DNA of 22,707 nucleotides from assembly GCA_900550205.1 (NCBI GenBank), contig URRJ01000011.1:1-22707 (forward strand), in the 5' to 3' direction. The DNA comes from an uncultured Collinsella sp. Its GTDB lineage: Bacteria > Actinomycetota > Coriobacteriia > Coriobacteriales > Coriobacteriaceae. The notes beneath the pieces were generated by a model that did no database searches, was not told the DNA's origin, and was given only the letters and a program-made list of their open reading frames with translations. Position numbers and translations under genes: made by a program. This document shows, one piece after another, positions 7,752 to 15,383 of the stretch (the stretch's first letter is position 1; the number at the start of each line of letters is the position of its first letter).

Positions 7752-8570
7752 CTACTCGTAATCGTTCAGAATGTCGCCGAGCGGGTCACCGGAGCCACCG
7801 CCCATGCCGCCACCCTGCTTGGCCAGATCCTTAAGGCCAAGGTAGATGAGGGCAAGGGAGATGCCGATGAGGCCAAGAGCGATCAGCGTGAGCTGAGGGA
7901 TGGCAGCAAGGACAAAGCCGAGGATGAAGAACGGCCAGGTCTCCTTGGTGGCCATCATGTTGATGACCATGGCGTAACCGACGGAAGCGACCATGCCGCC
8001 GCCGACAGCCATGCCGCCGGACAGCCAGTCGGGCATAGCGTTAAGCGCGTTGGTAACAGCCTCGGCCGGGATGATGCACAGAAGTACTGCCGGGATGGCG
8101 ATACGAAGGCCCTGCATAAGGATGGCAATGTACTGCCAACGCTCGATGCCAGCGAAGTCGCCCTTCTCGGCGCAACCGTCCATGGCGTGAGCGATAGCGG
8201 TAGCCAGGGTACGGCAGATCATGGTCAGGAACAGACCAGCGACCGACAGCGGGACAGCGACGGCGATAGCGGCGGTAACGGCCTTCGACGGATCGGTAGC
8301 GCCGCCGTTGAGGGCGAGCACCATGATGATCGAAGAGGCGACCGAGGCCAGAGCGGCGTCAGGCGCGACGGCGGCGCCGACGTTAGCCCAGCCAAGGGCC
8401 ATCATCTGGAGCGAACCGCCCAGGAGGATGCCCTCCTGAAGGTGACCGGTTACGAGACCGATAAGCGTGCATGCCACGAGCGGCTGATGGAACTGGAACT
8501 CATCCAGAATGCCTTCCATACCGGCAAGCAACGCGACAATCGCAACAAGCAGAATAGTGATTGCAGACAT
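7752..8570 (-). CDS. manY: PTS mannose/fructose/sorbose family IIC component
   Basis: This 272-residue polytopic membrane protein carries the sugar-binding site of the transporter together with IID. Typical IIC features are the N-terminal LLAGMEGILDEFQFHQPLV, the GLVTGHLQEGILLGGSLQMM stretch and WANVGAAVAPDAALASV, followed by further hydrophobic helices and a Gly-rich, acidic C-terminal tail. Length is normal. The start has AAAGGAGGG 8-9 bases upstream, and the gene begins 18 bases after the IIAB stop. Order IIAB-IIC-IID is the standard manXYZ order. Confidence 0.95.
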   Translation of the reverse strand: MSAITILLVAIVALLAGMEGILDEFQFHQPLVACTLIGLVTGHLQEGILLGGSLQMMALGWANVGAAVAPDAALASVASSIIMVLALNGGATDPSKAVTAAIAVAVPLSVAGLFLTMICRTLATAIAHAMDGCAEKGDFAGIERWQYIAILMQGLRIAIPAVLLCIIPAEAVTNALNAMPDWLSGGMAVGGGMVASVGYAMVINMMATKETWPFFILGFVLAAIPQLTLIALGLIGISLALIYLGLKDLAKQGGGMGGGSGDPLGDILNDYE

Positions 8571-8588
8571 GTATCGGACCCTCCTTTA

Positions 8589-9578
8589 CTATGCTTGAGC
8601 GGCCAGTTCGGCCTTAGCTTTCTTCAACATGGCGTCGAGATCCTCGGAGGAATCCGAAGGAACCTTGCGGACCTCGAACTTGACGCCCTTGGCCTTGAGG
8701 GCCTCGAGAGTCTTGACGTCGTCATCGCCCATAGCGACGGCGTTGGTGACGACGACCTTGCCCTTGGAGTGAGCCATGGAACCGATGTTGACTTCCTTGA
8801 TGTCGACGCCGGCCTCGATGGCCTTGAGCAGATCCTGCGGGTTCTCGAAGAGCAGCATGGCCTTGGTGTCACCAAAGCGCGTGTCCTTGACGACCTCGGC
8901 CATCTTCTTGATGGGCACGACGTTGGCATGGACTCCCGGAGGGGCAGCCTGCTCGATCATGGTCTTGCGGAGCTCGTCGTGAGCAACGCCGTCGGAAACC
9001 ACGATGATGCGGTTGGGGTTAATCTGCTTGGTCCACGTGGTGGCCACCTGACCATGCAGCAGACGGGTGTCGATACGGACGTGGGCAATCTTGATGTGCC
9101 CGTCGCCGATGACCGTTCCCGGAGGGATGGCGCCTGCGGGAGCAGCAGCGGCCGCAGCCGGCTTCTTCTCCTCGGGCTCCAGAGACTCGGGCTTGACGCG
9201 CACGCCAGCCTTAGCCTCAGTCACGAGATGTTTTGCGATCGCATGTGCAGTGTTCTTTGCATCAAAGCGCTGCGAATATGCCTCGATGAGCATAGGCAGG
9301 TTGACACCGGTGACGATAGCCCAGGAATCGTGGCCCTCGATGAGCCCGCTAATCTGGTTGAACGGCGTGCCGCCCCACAGATCAACGAGGAAGAGCACCT
9401 GCTCCTGGTCTTCGAAGGAAGCGATTGCTTCCTCGACCTTGGCACGGAAGTCGTCGGGGCCCATGCTCGGCTCGAGCGAGACCACGGCAACAGACGGCTG
9501 ATCGCCAAAGACCATCGAGCCCGTCTGCTTGATTCCAGCTGCCAAGTCCCCGTGGCTAGCAAGAACAATACTTACCAT
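8589..9578 (-). CDS. manX: PTS mannose/fructose/sorbose family fused IIAB component
   Basis: This 329-residue cytoplasmic phosphocarrier passes phosphate from HPr to IIA, to IIB and then to the incoming sugar. The IIA domain (~1-130) has the phosphorylated His9 in MVSIVLASHGDLA and LVDLWGGTPFN. An Ala/Pro/Glu-rich flexible linker (~135-155) joins it to IIB (~163-329), with His175 in RIDTRLLHGQV and the following WTKQINPNRIIVVSD. Both active-site histidines are present, so the enzyme should be functional. The ATG at 9578 is chosen because GGAGG is 7 bases upstream; the codon before it is GTG. It is the first gene of the operon and is preceded by an AT-rich promoter region. Confidence 0.95.
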   Translation of the reverse strand: MVSIVLASHGDLAAGIKQTGSMVFGDQPSVAVVSLEPSMGPDDFRAKVEEAIASFEDQEQVLFLVDLWGGTPFNQISGLIEGHDSWAIVTGVNLPMLIEAYSQRFDAKNTAHAIAKHLVTEAKAGVRVKPESLEPEEKKPAAAAAAPAGAIPPGTVIGDGHIKIAHVRIDTRLLHGQVATTWTKQINPNRIIVVSDGVAHDELRKTMIEQAAPPGVHANVVPIKKMAEVVKDTRFGDTKAMLLFENPQDLLKAIEAGVDIKEVNIGSMAHSKGKVVVTNAVAMGDDDVKTLEALKAKGVKFEVRKVPSDSSEDLDAMLKKAKAELAAQA

Positions 9579-9625
9579 CACATAACCTCCTTTTTGTCTA
9601 CGTATTCCCTACACGACATTAAGGA

Positions 9626-9654
9626 AGTATACCTGTTTAGTTTGTGGAATTATA
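9626..9654 (-). promoter_or_regulatory. Candidate -10 elements for the man operon
   Basis: On the minus strand two sigma-70-like -10 hexamers occur, TATAAT (9649-9654) and TATACT (9626-9631), 48-76 bases before the IIAB start. Neither has a good -35. No clear sigma-54 -24/-12 pair was found by eye. Base composition here is much more AT-rich than in the flanking genes. Confidence 0.45.
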
Positions 9655-9929
9655 GCTAAACTCGCAAAAGGTTGGTTTATTTGTTTAAACGTCTAGGTTT
9701 GTTACAAGTTGGTTACGTTGCTGCTTTTCGACTCATTACCCGCCAAAGCGTCGCTCATCAAGCCATTCATTTTACAGATACAAGCAGGCTGTTCATTAAT
9801 ATCGATTTTAGGCAAGCTCGAATGCGCTTGTACTGCCGCTATTTTGTTTAAACAGACATAACTTGACTATTAGCGTGACTTATGCACTAGCGCAAGTAGT
9901 CATTGGGGACGTTCTTAAACGACTAGTCG
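9655..9929. other. AT-rich intergenic region upstream of the man operon
   Basis: No gene is visible between the man promoter and the palindromes 3' of hypA. Two copies of TTGTTTAAAC, each containing the palindrome GTTTAAAC, lie at 9681-9690 and 9844-9853 and could be regulator sites. The rest shows no repeat or RNA fold that I can support. A first direct copy of the arm sequence TTGGGGACGTTCTT (9903-9916) lies at its left-hand edge towards hypA. Confidence 0.5.
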
Positions 9930-9973
9930 TTGGGGACGTTCTTGATTGACTAGTCGTTTAAGAACGTCCCCAA
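9903..9973. repeat. Stop-proximal palindrome, GACGTTCTT family (copy 2, with tandem arm)
   Basis: The 14-base arm TTGGGGACGTTCTT occurs twice as a direct repeat with a 27-base period (9903-9916 and 9930-9943). It then occurs once inverted as AAGAACGTCCCCAA (9960-9973). The second and third copies make a 14-bp perfect stem with a 16-base loop that closely matches the loop of copy 1. The element begins 10 bases after the hypA stop on the minus strand. Confidence 0.85.
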
Positions 9974-9983
9974 CGGCTAGGGG

Positions 9984-10412
9984 CTAGGCGATGTGGAGAG
10001 GGTTGGCGGCGTCGACAGCATCGGGGACGTCGGAGAGGTCGTCAGGAGCAGCGTCTGCCGGATCCTCGTCGGGGGTCTCGATCTGCTTGATCATGACCTC
10101 TTGGCCCTGGAGCAGATAGGTATCGCCGCTACCGCAATGGGGACAGGTCTTACCATGCTCGACCGTCGCATAGTCGTGGCCGCACGCCTCGCAATGCGTC
10201 ACGGCGTTGACTGGCTCCATGATAAGCTCCGCGCCCTCGGTGATAGGCTTTTTATCTGCCGCCCAGCGCCAAGCGTCGAGTAGTAGATCGGGAACGACGC
10301 CCGAGACCTCGCCCAGCAGTAACGTCACGCTCGAAACGTGACGCACGCCATTGGCGCGCGCCACGTTCTCAACATCGCGAATGATGTGATACACAATCCC
10401 GAGCTCGTGCAC
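9984..10412 (-). CDS. hypA: HypA/HybF-type nickel metallochaperone
   Basis: HypA delivers nickel to [NiFe]-hydrogenase precursors. This 142-residue protein begins MHELGIV, with the nickel-binding His2 and Glu3, and carries the zinc site C74-EAC77 and C90-PHC93. A ~30-residue acidic C-terminal tail (ETPDEDPADAAPDDLSD...) goes beyond the usual ~115-residue length and might bind metal weakly; that is inference. The start codon is GTG at 10412 with AAAGGA about 6 bases upstream, 33 bases after the flavoprotein stop, so the two genes are likely cotranscribed. No hydrogenase structural gene or other hyp gene is in the window, which makes the association with the flavoprotein notable. Confidence 0.92.
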   Translation of the reverse strand: MHELGIVYHIIRDVENVARANGVRHVSSVTLLLGEVSGVVPDLLLDAWRWAADKKPITEGAELIMEPVNAVTHCEACGHDYATVEHGKTCPHCGSGDTYLLQGQEVMIKQIETPDEDPADAAPDDLSDVPDAVDAANPLHIA

Positions 10413-10445
10413 TATTAGTCCTTTCGCCGTTCCCGTTATGGCTAC

Positions 10446-13223
10446 TTATTTCCTACCAAATTTAATTTTTATAGCGCGCTTGAGCGCATACTTGCCGAGG
10501 CTTGGGAGCTTTTGCTCGTATTTGACCATCGTTGAGCACTCGGGGCGATCGCGGTCCAGATGGATGGCGTCAAACGCGCACTTGGTGGTGCACAGGCCGC
10601 AGCCGATGCATTTGTTAGGGTCGACGATCGATGCGCCGCAGCCCAGGCAGCGGGCGGTCTCGGCGCGCACCTGCTCTTCGGTAAAGGTCTCAACATACTC
10701 GCTAAAGGGCGCAGCCTTCTCGCGCTCGCGGTCGACATGTGCCACCTCGCGGCTCGCGTTGTCGTAGCTCTCAATCACAACGTCGTCGCGGTCAAGCGCG
10801 GTGTAGCGGCGCTGGTTGCGGCCGATGGTGAGCGTGGAGCCCGGCTGCACAAAGCGATGGATGGACACCGCAGCCTCGTGACCGGCGGCGATAGCGTCGA
10901 TGGCAAAGCTCGGACCGGTGTAGACGTCGCCTCCCACAAAGATGTCGGGTTCGGCGGTCTGGTAGGTCTGGGGATCGGCAAGGGCTCCCTGGCCGCGGCC
11001 GAGCTCCACCTTGGAGCCAGCTAGCAAGTCGCCCCACACAATGGACTGGCCAATCGACATGACCACGCGGTCGGCATCGACGCGGCGCAGGTCATTCTCG
11101 TCGTACTCGGGCGCAAACCGGCCCTCGTCGTCAAAGACGCGCGTGCAGCGCTTAAAGGTGATGCCACATACGCGACCGGCCTCGTCCAGGTAAACCTCCT
11201 TGGGGCCCCAGCCGCAGCTGATGTGAGCGCCGTCCTCAACGGCCTCGCGACGCTCCTCCTCGCTGGCGGGCATCTGGGCCTCGCTCTCCAGGCAGAACAT
11301 CTCAACGTGCTCGGAACCCAGACGGCAAGCGTTGCGGGCAACGTCGATGGCCACGTTGCCGCCGCCCACCACGATGGTGCGGCCAGGCAGCGCGTCGATC
11401 TTGCCGCTGTTGACCTCGCGAAGGAAGTCGACGGCCACGGTCACGTCCTCGGCATCCTCGCCCGGAATACCGGCAAGGCGGCCGCCCTGGCAGCCAATGG
11501 CCACGTAGAAGGCCTTAAAGCCCTGCGCGCGCAGCTCGTCGAGTGTCACGTCGCGACCGACTTCCACGCCATAGCGGAACTCGGCACCCATCAGGCGAAT
11601 GACCTCGACCTCGGCCTCGATAACATCCTTCTGCAGCTTAAAGCTGGGAATGCCGTAGGTGAGCATGCCGCCCGGGCGCTCGTTTTTCTCGAATACGATG
11701 GGCTTGTAGCCCTTCTCGGCCAGATAGAAGGCGCAGGACAGACCGGCCGGGCCGGCACCGATGATGGCAATCTTTTGGTCGAAGCCGCCTGCGCGCGTCG
11801 GCGTCACCACGGGCGGGACGTAGCGGGTCGCGGCGTCCAGATCGCGCTGGGCGATAAACTTCTTGACCTCGTCGATGGCCACGGCCTCGTCCACGCGACC
11901 GCGGGTGCAGGCATCCTCGCAGCGGCGATTGCACACACGGCCGCAGATAGCGGGCAGCGGGTTCTCGCGCTTGATGAGCGCCAGCGCCTCGTCATAGCGG
12001 CCCTGCGCCGCAAGCTTTAAGTAGCCCTGAACGGCAACGTGAGCAGGGCAAGCCGTCTTGCAAGGCGCGGTGCCGGACTCGTGTGTCTCGATGCGGTTGT
12101 CGTTGCGGTAGTTGGGCGACCACTTGGTGTGATCCCACTTGGTGGCGTCGGGCAGCTCCTGGCGCAGATACTCGGGCACCTGTCCGCCCGCCTTTTTGCT
12201 GCAGAGCTTTTGGCCGAGCTTGGCGGCACCGGCCGGGCACACCTCAACACAGCGACCGCAGGCAACACACTTGTCCTTCTCGACCTTGGCGACATAGGCC
12301 GAGCGCGACAGGTTGGGCGTGTTGAACAGCTGAGAGGTGCGCAGGGCATAACATACGTTAACGTTGCAGTTGCAGATAGCGAAGATCTTGTTCTCGCCGT
12401 CGATGTTGGTGATCTGGTGCACAAAACCGTTGTCCTCGGCCTGGCTCAGGATGTCGTAGACCTCGTCGCGCGTCACGTAATGGCCACGGTCGGTCTCGAC
12501 CACGTAGTCGGCCATATCGCCCACGGCGATGCACCAATCGGCCGGGTCGTCGGCGCAGCCCTCTCCCATCACGCGACGGCTCGCGCGGCAGCTGCAGGTG
12601 CTGGCGGCATATTTCCCCTCGTATTTGTCGAGCCAATGCTCGATATGCTCGATCGGCACCGACGTGCTCGAAGCATCGATAGCCTTCTCGACCGGAATGA
12701 CATGCATGCCGATGCCGGCGCCTCCGGGCGGCACCATCGGCGTGGCCTTGGACAGCGGGCCTTTGGATGCCTGTTCAAAGAACTTGGCGTAGACCGGGTG
12801 CTCCTCGAGCTGGCTCACGCGCATGTTGAGGAACTCGGCAGAACCCGGCACCAGCATGGGCAGCACCCACTGCTTGGCGCGCTCGGGGTTTTCCCAGTTG
12901 TACTCGAGCAGGCCCGTGTAGCTCATATCGTCGAGCATCTTTTCGATATCGGCCTCGGGCATGCCGGTGAGCTTGACCATCTCGGGCAGCGTATAGGGAC
13001 GGCGCATCTTCATCTTGCAGAGCACTTCGGCCTGCTCGTCGGTTGCGGCCTCGGCAAACGACCAATACTCGTAGCCCAGCAGCTCGTCGCGATGCAGCAG
13101 ACGGTTGGTGCAGTGCTCGCACAGCTTGACGATTGCCTCGCGCGGATGCTCCGGCAGCGGCGGCACGAACTCCGAACCGATGTCAGGCTCGGTGTAGCTA
13201 ATTCCCGGTCCGTTGAGAATCAT
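10446..13223 (-). CDS. Large multidomain iron-sulfur flavoprotein (GltD-like NAD(P)H oxidoreductase with N- and C-terminal ferredoxin modules)
   Basis: This 925-residue protein probably moves electrons between NAD(P)H and a low-potential carrier; the real substrate is unknown. Residues 1-300 form an unusual domain: C35-EHC38, a helical stretch like a winged helix, CSCRASRR (C210, C212) with C223 and C231, and CNCNVNVC (C284-C291). A ferredoxin motif follows (C319-VACGRCVEVCP). Then comes the GltD-type Fe-S domain (C388, C392, then C427, C431, C435, C439), an FAD-binding GAGPAG at 489-494, a second nucleotide site VVGGGNVA at 618-625, and GGDVYTGPSFAIDAIAAG near 764-781. The C-terminus adds C859-LGCG and C872-IGCGLCTTKC. 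The ATG at 13223 is chosen for GAAGGGA upstream. The gene diverges from tetR across a region with two palindromes. Domain assignment is firm; pathway is not. Confidence 0.9.
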   Translation of the reverse strand: MILNGPGISYTEPDIGSEFVPPLPEHPREAIVKLCEHCTNRLLHRDELLGYEYWSFAEAATDEQAEVLCKMKMRRPYTLPEMVKLTGMPEADIEKMLDDMSYTGLLEYNWENPERAKQWVLPMLVPGSAEFLNMRVSQLEEHPVYAKFFEQASKGPLSKATPMVPPGGAGIGMHVIPVEKAIDASSTSVPIEHIEHWLDKYEGKYAASTCSCRASRRVMGEGCADDPADWCIAVGDMADYVVETDRGHYVTRDEVYDILSQAEDNGFVHQITNIDGENKIFAICNCNVNVCYALRTSQLFNTPNLSRSAYVAKVEKDKCVACGRCVEVCPAGAAKLGQKLCSKKAGGQVPEYLRQELPDATKWDHTKWSPNYRNDNRIETHESGTAPCKTACPAHVAVQGYLKLAAQGRYDEALALIKRENPLPAICGRVCNRRCEDACTRGRVDEAVAIDEVKKFIAQRDLDAATRYVPPVVTPTRAGGFDQKIAIIGAGPAGLSCAFYLAEKGYKPIVFEKNERPGGMLTYGIPSFKLQKDVIEAEVEVIRLMGAEFRYGVEVGRDVTLDELRAQGFKAFYVAIGCQGGRLAGIPGEDAEDVTVAVDFLREVNSGKIDALPGRTIVVGGGNVAIDVARNACRLGSEHVEMFCLESEAQMPASEEERREAVEDGAHISCGWGPKEVYLDEAGRVCGITFKRCTRVFDDEGRFAPEYDENDLRRVDADRVVMSIGQSIVWGDLLAGSKVELGRGQGALADPQTYQTAEPDIFVGGDVYTGPSFAIDAIAAGHEAAVSIHRFVQPGSTLTIGRNQRRYTALDRDDVVIESYDNASREVAHVDREREKAAPFSEYVETFTEEQVRAETARCLGCGASIVDPNKCIGCGLCTTKCAFDAIHLDRDRPECSTMVKYEQKLPSLGKYALKRAIKIKFGRK

Positions 13224-13315
13224 GGTTGTCCCTTCTCTTGCCGCAGCGCGACGAGGCCGCAGCGCCCCTCTTTTTTGCAGGCCGGGCATGCCCCCATGCC
13301 GTTCACCCGCCATTG

Positions 13316-13330
13316 TTGACATTGTGTCAA
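13316..13330. promoter_or_regulatory. Candidate operator 1 in the tetR / flavoprotein divergent region
   Basis: A perfect palindrome TTGACA-TTG-TGTCAA. It shares the form TTGACR-N3-YGTCAA with operator 2, whose centre is 23 bp away. Paired short palindromes in a divergent region next to a TetR gene are typical binding sites for that regulator; binding itself is inferred. Confidence 0.6.
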
Positions 13331-13338
13331 AAATAGTA

Positions 13339-13353
13339 TTGACGAACCGTCAA
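13339..13353. promoter_or_regulatory. Candidate operator 2 in the tetR / flavoprotein divergent region
   Basis: A perfect palindrome TTGACG-AAC-CGTCAA, the second of the pair. Bases 13370-13384 contain a weaker partial copy of the half-site (GGCGAACGGTCA). The rest of the 13224-13394 gap holds the ribosome sites of both genes and no convincing -35/-10 pair. Confidence 0.6.
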
Positions 13354-13394
13354 CAATATTCAAGACTGTTAGGCGAACGGTCAGGCAAAAGAGG

Positions 13395-14075
13395 ATGAAA
13401 GGCAGCAAGCGCATGGGCGATAACACAGTGAACATCTCTGTGGCCGACGCCGTCCCCACGACCAACAGCGCGGCAAAGCGCTTGACGGGCGACGAACGCC
13501 GTCGCGAAATCCTCGCCGCCGTGCGCACCGTGAGTTCCGAGCTGGGCGTGTCGCATCTATCTGTCTCGGCCGTGACCAAGCGAGCCGGCTGTACGCGCTC
13601 ATTGTTCTACCACTACTTTGCCGATATGGACGCCGCCGTCACCGCTGTTATGGACGAGGCGATCGACGGTTTTATCTCCGAGCTCGAGCAGTGGAACGCC
13701 GGCCGCACCGTCGGTGATATCGAGGGCGCGCTCGACACCGTCGCCCCGCTCTTTAAGCGTCTGGTCGCCAGCGGCCACGAGCTGCCGAGTACGCTCACTT
13801 CAAGCAGCGGCGCGCTCTACGGCGGCTTTTTACACAACGTGGTCCAACGCGTGGCACAGTATATCTGCGACACCACCGTGGTGGATTTTGTCGCCCATCA
13901 TGAGCTACGCATCGACCATGTCTACGAGACGTTCTACACCCTCATCATGGGGTTGTTGATGTATATCCGCACGCACCCCGATGTGCCCGACGAGACAGTC
14001 AAGGAAATCATCGCCTCGACACTCCACATCGAGGGCTATACCGCCAAGTATCCGGAGCGCAAGCCCCAGGACTGA
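13395..14075 (+). CDS. TetR-family transcriptional regulator
   Basis: This 226-residue protein has a TetR N-terminal helix-turn-helix: DERRREILAAVRTVSSELG, then SHLSVSAVTKRAGCTRSLFYHYFADMDAAV, with the usual F-Y-H-Y-F ending of the DNA-reading helix. The C-terminal helical part, which in this family binds the ligand and makes the dimer, has no recognisable subtype. The first ATG (13395) directly follows AAAGAGG, too close for good initiation. The ATG at 13413 has AAAGG 10 bases upstream and may be the real start. It is divergent from the flavoprotein gene and is followed 63 bases later by a membrane protein gene on the same strand, so it may control both directions. A repressor role is the family default, not shown here. 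Confidence 0.92.
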   Translation: MKGSKRMGDNTVNISVADAVPTTNSAAKRLTGDERRREILAAVRTVSSELGVSHLSVSAVTKRAGCTRSLFYHYFADMDAAVTAVMDEAIDGFISELEQWNAGRTVGDIEGALDTVAPLFKRLVASGHELPSTLTSSSGALYGGFLHNVVQRVAQYICDTTVVDFVAHHELRIDHVYETFYTLIMGLLMYIRTHPDVPDETVKEIIASTLHIEGYTAKYPERKPQD

Positions 14076-14092
14076 CGACATTTGGCCAAACT

Positions 14093-14120
14093 GCCCGCGA
14101 TCAGAAGAGGGGCCGCGGGC
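14093..14120 (+). other. Hairpin in the leader of the membrane protein gene
   Basis: A 7-bp inverted repeat GCCCGCG / CGCGGGC with a 14-base loop ends just before the AAAGGAGA ribosome site of the next gene. A TTTGGCCAAA palindrome lies just upstream (14081-14090). No T-run follows, so it is not a normal terminator; it may only reflect high GC content. Confidence 0.25.
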
Positions 14121-14138
14121 GTGTGAAAGGAGAGCAGC

Positions 14139-15146
14139 ATGCTGTTCGATGTTTGGGGTAGCGATACCCTTATCCACTGGGCCGGCTGGGCCATGGTCTT
14201 TATTGGCCTGATCGTGCTCAACGAGGTCGGCCGCCGCACCAAGCTGGGCGCGGCCATCATCTTTGGCGTGGCTCCGCTGGCCATGACCATCTACTGCGTC
14301 GCCATCGCCGTGGGCGTCTCACAAGGCGCCGATTGGGCGCTCACCAACCCCACCCATGTGTACCAGAACAGCTGGTTCCACTACGCCAAGGTATACGCGG
14401 CGCTGGCCGGTTGCTGGGGCTTCATTGCCATTAAGTACCAGTGGGGCAAGATCGGCAAGGCGCATTGGTTCCGCGCATGGCCGTTTGTGATCGTCGCCAT
14501 CAACATCATGATCGCTGTCGTGTCCGACTTTGAGAGCGCCTATCACTTCTTTGTCCTGGGCCAGTCCACCTGGGTCACCTCCGAAGGTGCCACGCAGCTG
14601 GCCGGCTGGAACAACGTGTTCAACGGCATCGCCGGTATCATCAACATCTTCTGTATGACCGGTTGGTGGAGCGTCTACGCCTCCGAGGATCAGACCGACA
14701 TGCTGTGGCCCGATATGACCTGGGTCTACATCATCGCCTACGATATCTGGAACTTCTGCTACACCTACAACTGCCTGCCCACCCACTCCTGGTTCTGCGG
14801 CTTTGCGCTGCTGCTGGCGCCCACCGTCGCCGCCTTTATCTGGAACAAGGGCGGCTGGATTCAGAACCGCGCCTTTACGCTGGCCATTTGGTGCATGTTT
14901 GCCCAGGTGTTCCCGTACTTCCAGGAGGAGTCCATCTTTGTGACCCACTCCACGCTCGACCCCGGCGCCGCTACCGCGGTCTCGATCGCCGCGCTGGTCG
15001 CCAACATCGCCGCGATCATCTACATCGCCTACCGCGCCAAGAAGCTCGGCCGCAACCCCTACAAGCAGGATGTCTTTGAGGGCACCAGCGATTGGGAGAA
15101 GGCCACCGCTCGCCGCGCCAAGGTTGATTACGCACACGCCGAGTAA
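14139..15146 (+). CDS. Polytopic membrane protein, DUF5692-like, function unknown
   Basis: This 335-residue protein is rich in Trp, Tyr and Phe and has about nine to ten hydrophobic segments, starting WAGWAMVFIGLIVLNEVGRR. It resembles the DUF5692 family of uncharacterised membrane proteins, a recognition from memory at moderate confidence. Conserved-looking intramembrane polar stretches include QNSWFHYAKVYAALAGCWG, WNNVFNGIAGIINIFCMTGWW and YIIAYDIWNFCYTYNCLPTHSWF. The C-terminus is a charged cytoplasmic tail. AAAGGAGA 6 bases before the ATG is a strong ribosome site. It sits 63 bases after tetR on the same strand, so it may be a target of that regulator or its transport partner. It is followed by a clear terminator. 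Confidence 0.8.
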   Translation: MLFDVWGSDTLIHWAGWAMVFIGLIVLNEVGRRTKLGAAIIFGVAPLAMTIYCVAIAVGVSQGADWALTNPTHVYQNSWFHYAKVYAALAGCWGFIAIKYQWGKIGKAHWFRAWPFVIVAINIMIAVVSDFESAYHFFVLGQSTWVTSEGATQLAGWNNVFNGIAGIINIFCMTGWWSVYASEDQTDMLWPDMTWVYIIAYDIWNFCYTYNCLPTHSWFCGFALLLAPTVAAFIWNKGGWIQNRAFTLAIWCMFAQVFPYFQEESIFVTHSTLDPGAATAVSIAALVANIAAIIYIAYRAKKLGRNPYKQDVFEGTSDWEKATARRAKVDYAHAE

Positions 15147-15214
15147 CGCGTTTATTCCGTCCACATTTGGATGTAGGCAAACTTAGCCGACGCCGCAATC
15201 GCGCGTCATGCGCA

Positions 15215-15257
15215 GCCCCGGAAAGCGATTCGCCCGCTTTCCGGGGCATTTTGTTGT
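15215..15257 (+). terminator. Rho-independent terminator after the DUF5692-like gene
   Basis: A perfect 13-bp stem (GCCCCGGAAAGCG / CGCTTTCCGGGGC) with a 7-base loop is followed by ATTTTGTTGTT. It ends the tetR-membrane protein transcript. The remaining gap up to 15383 holds a short palindrome CCCAATTTTGGG about 45 bases before the next start and no gene. Confidence 0.9.
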
Positions 15258-15383
15258 TGCGCGCATTCACGCACATATGCAAAACCTCTCTCACAGATAA
15301 AATCAGATTTCCAACCGCCCGACAGCTCTATGTGACCCCAATTTTGGGTACATTGTTGTCCCGATATTGAGCTTGGGGGATAT

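Noticed and set aside
7722..9659. A 645-codon plus-strand open frame
   Set aside because: It lies antisense to the clear IIAB, IIC and IID genes, has no ribosome site, and its His/Asp/Gly-rich translation is typical of an antisense shadow in GC-rich DNA.
12039..13319. A 426-codon plus-strand open frame
   Set aside because: It is antisense to the flavoprotein, whose motifs are unmistakable. The translated sequence has no recognisable domain.
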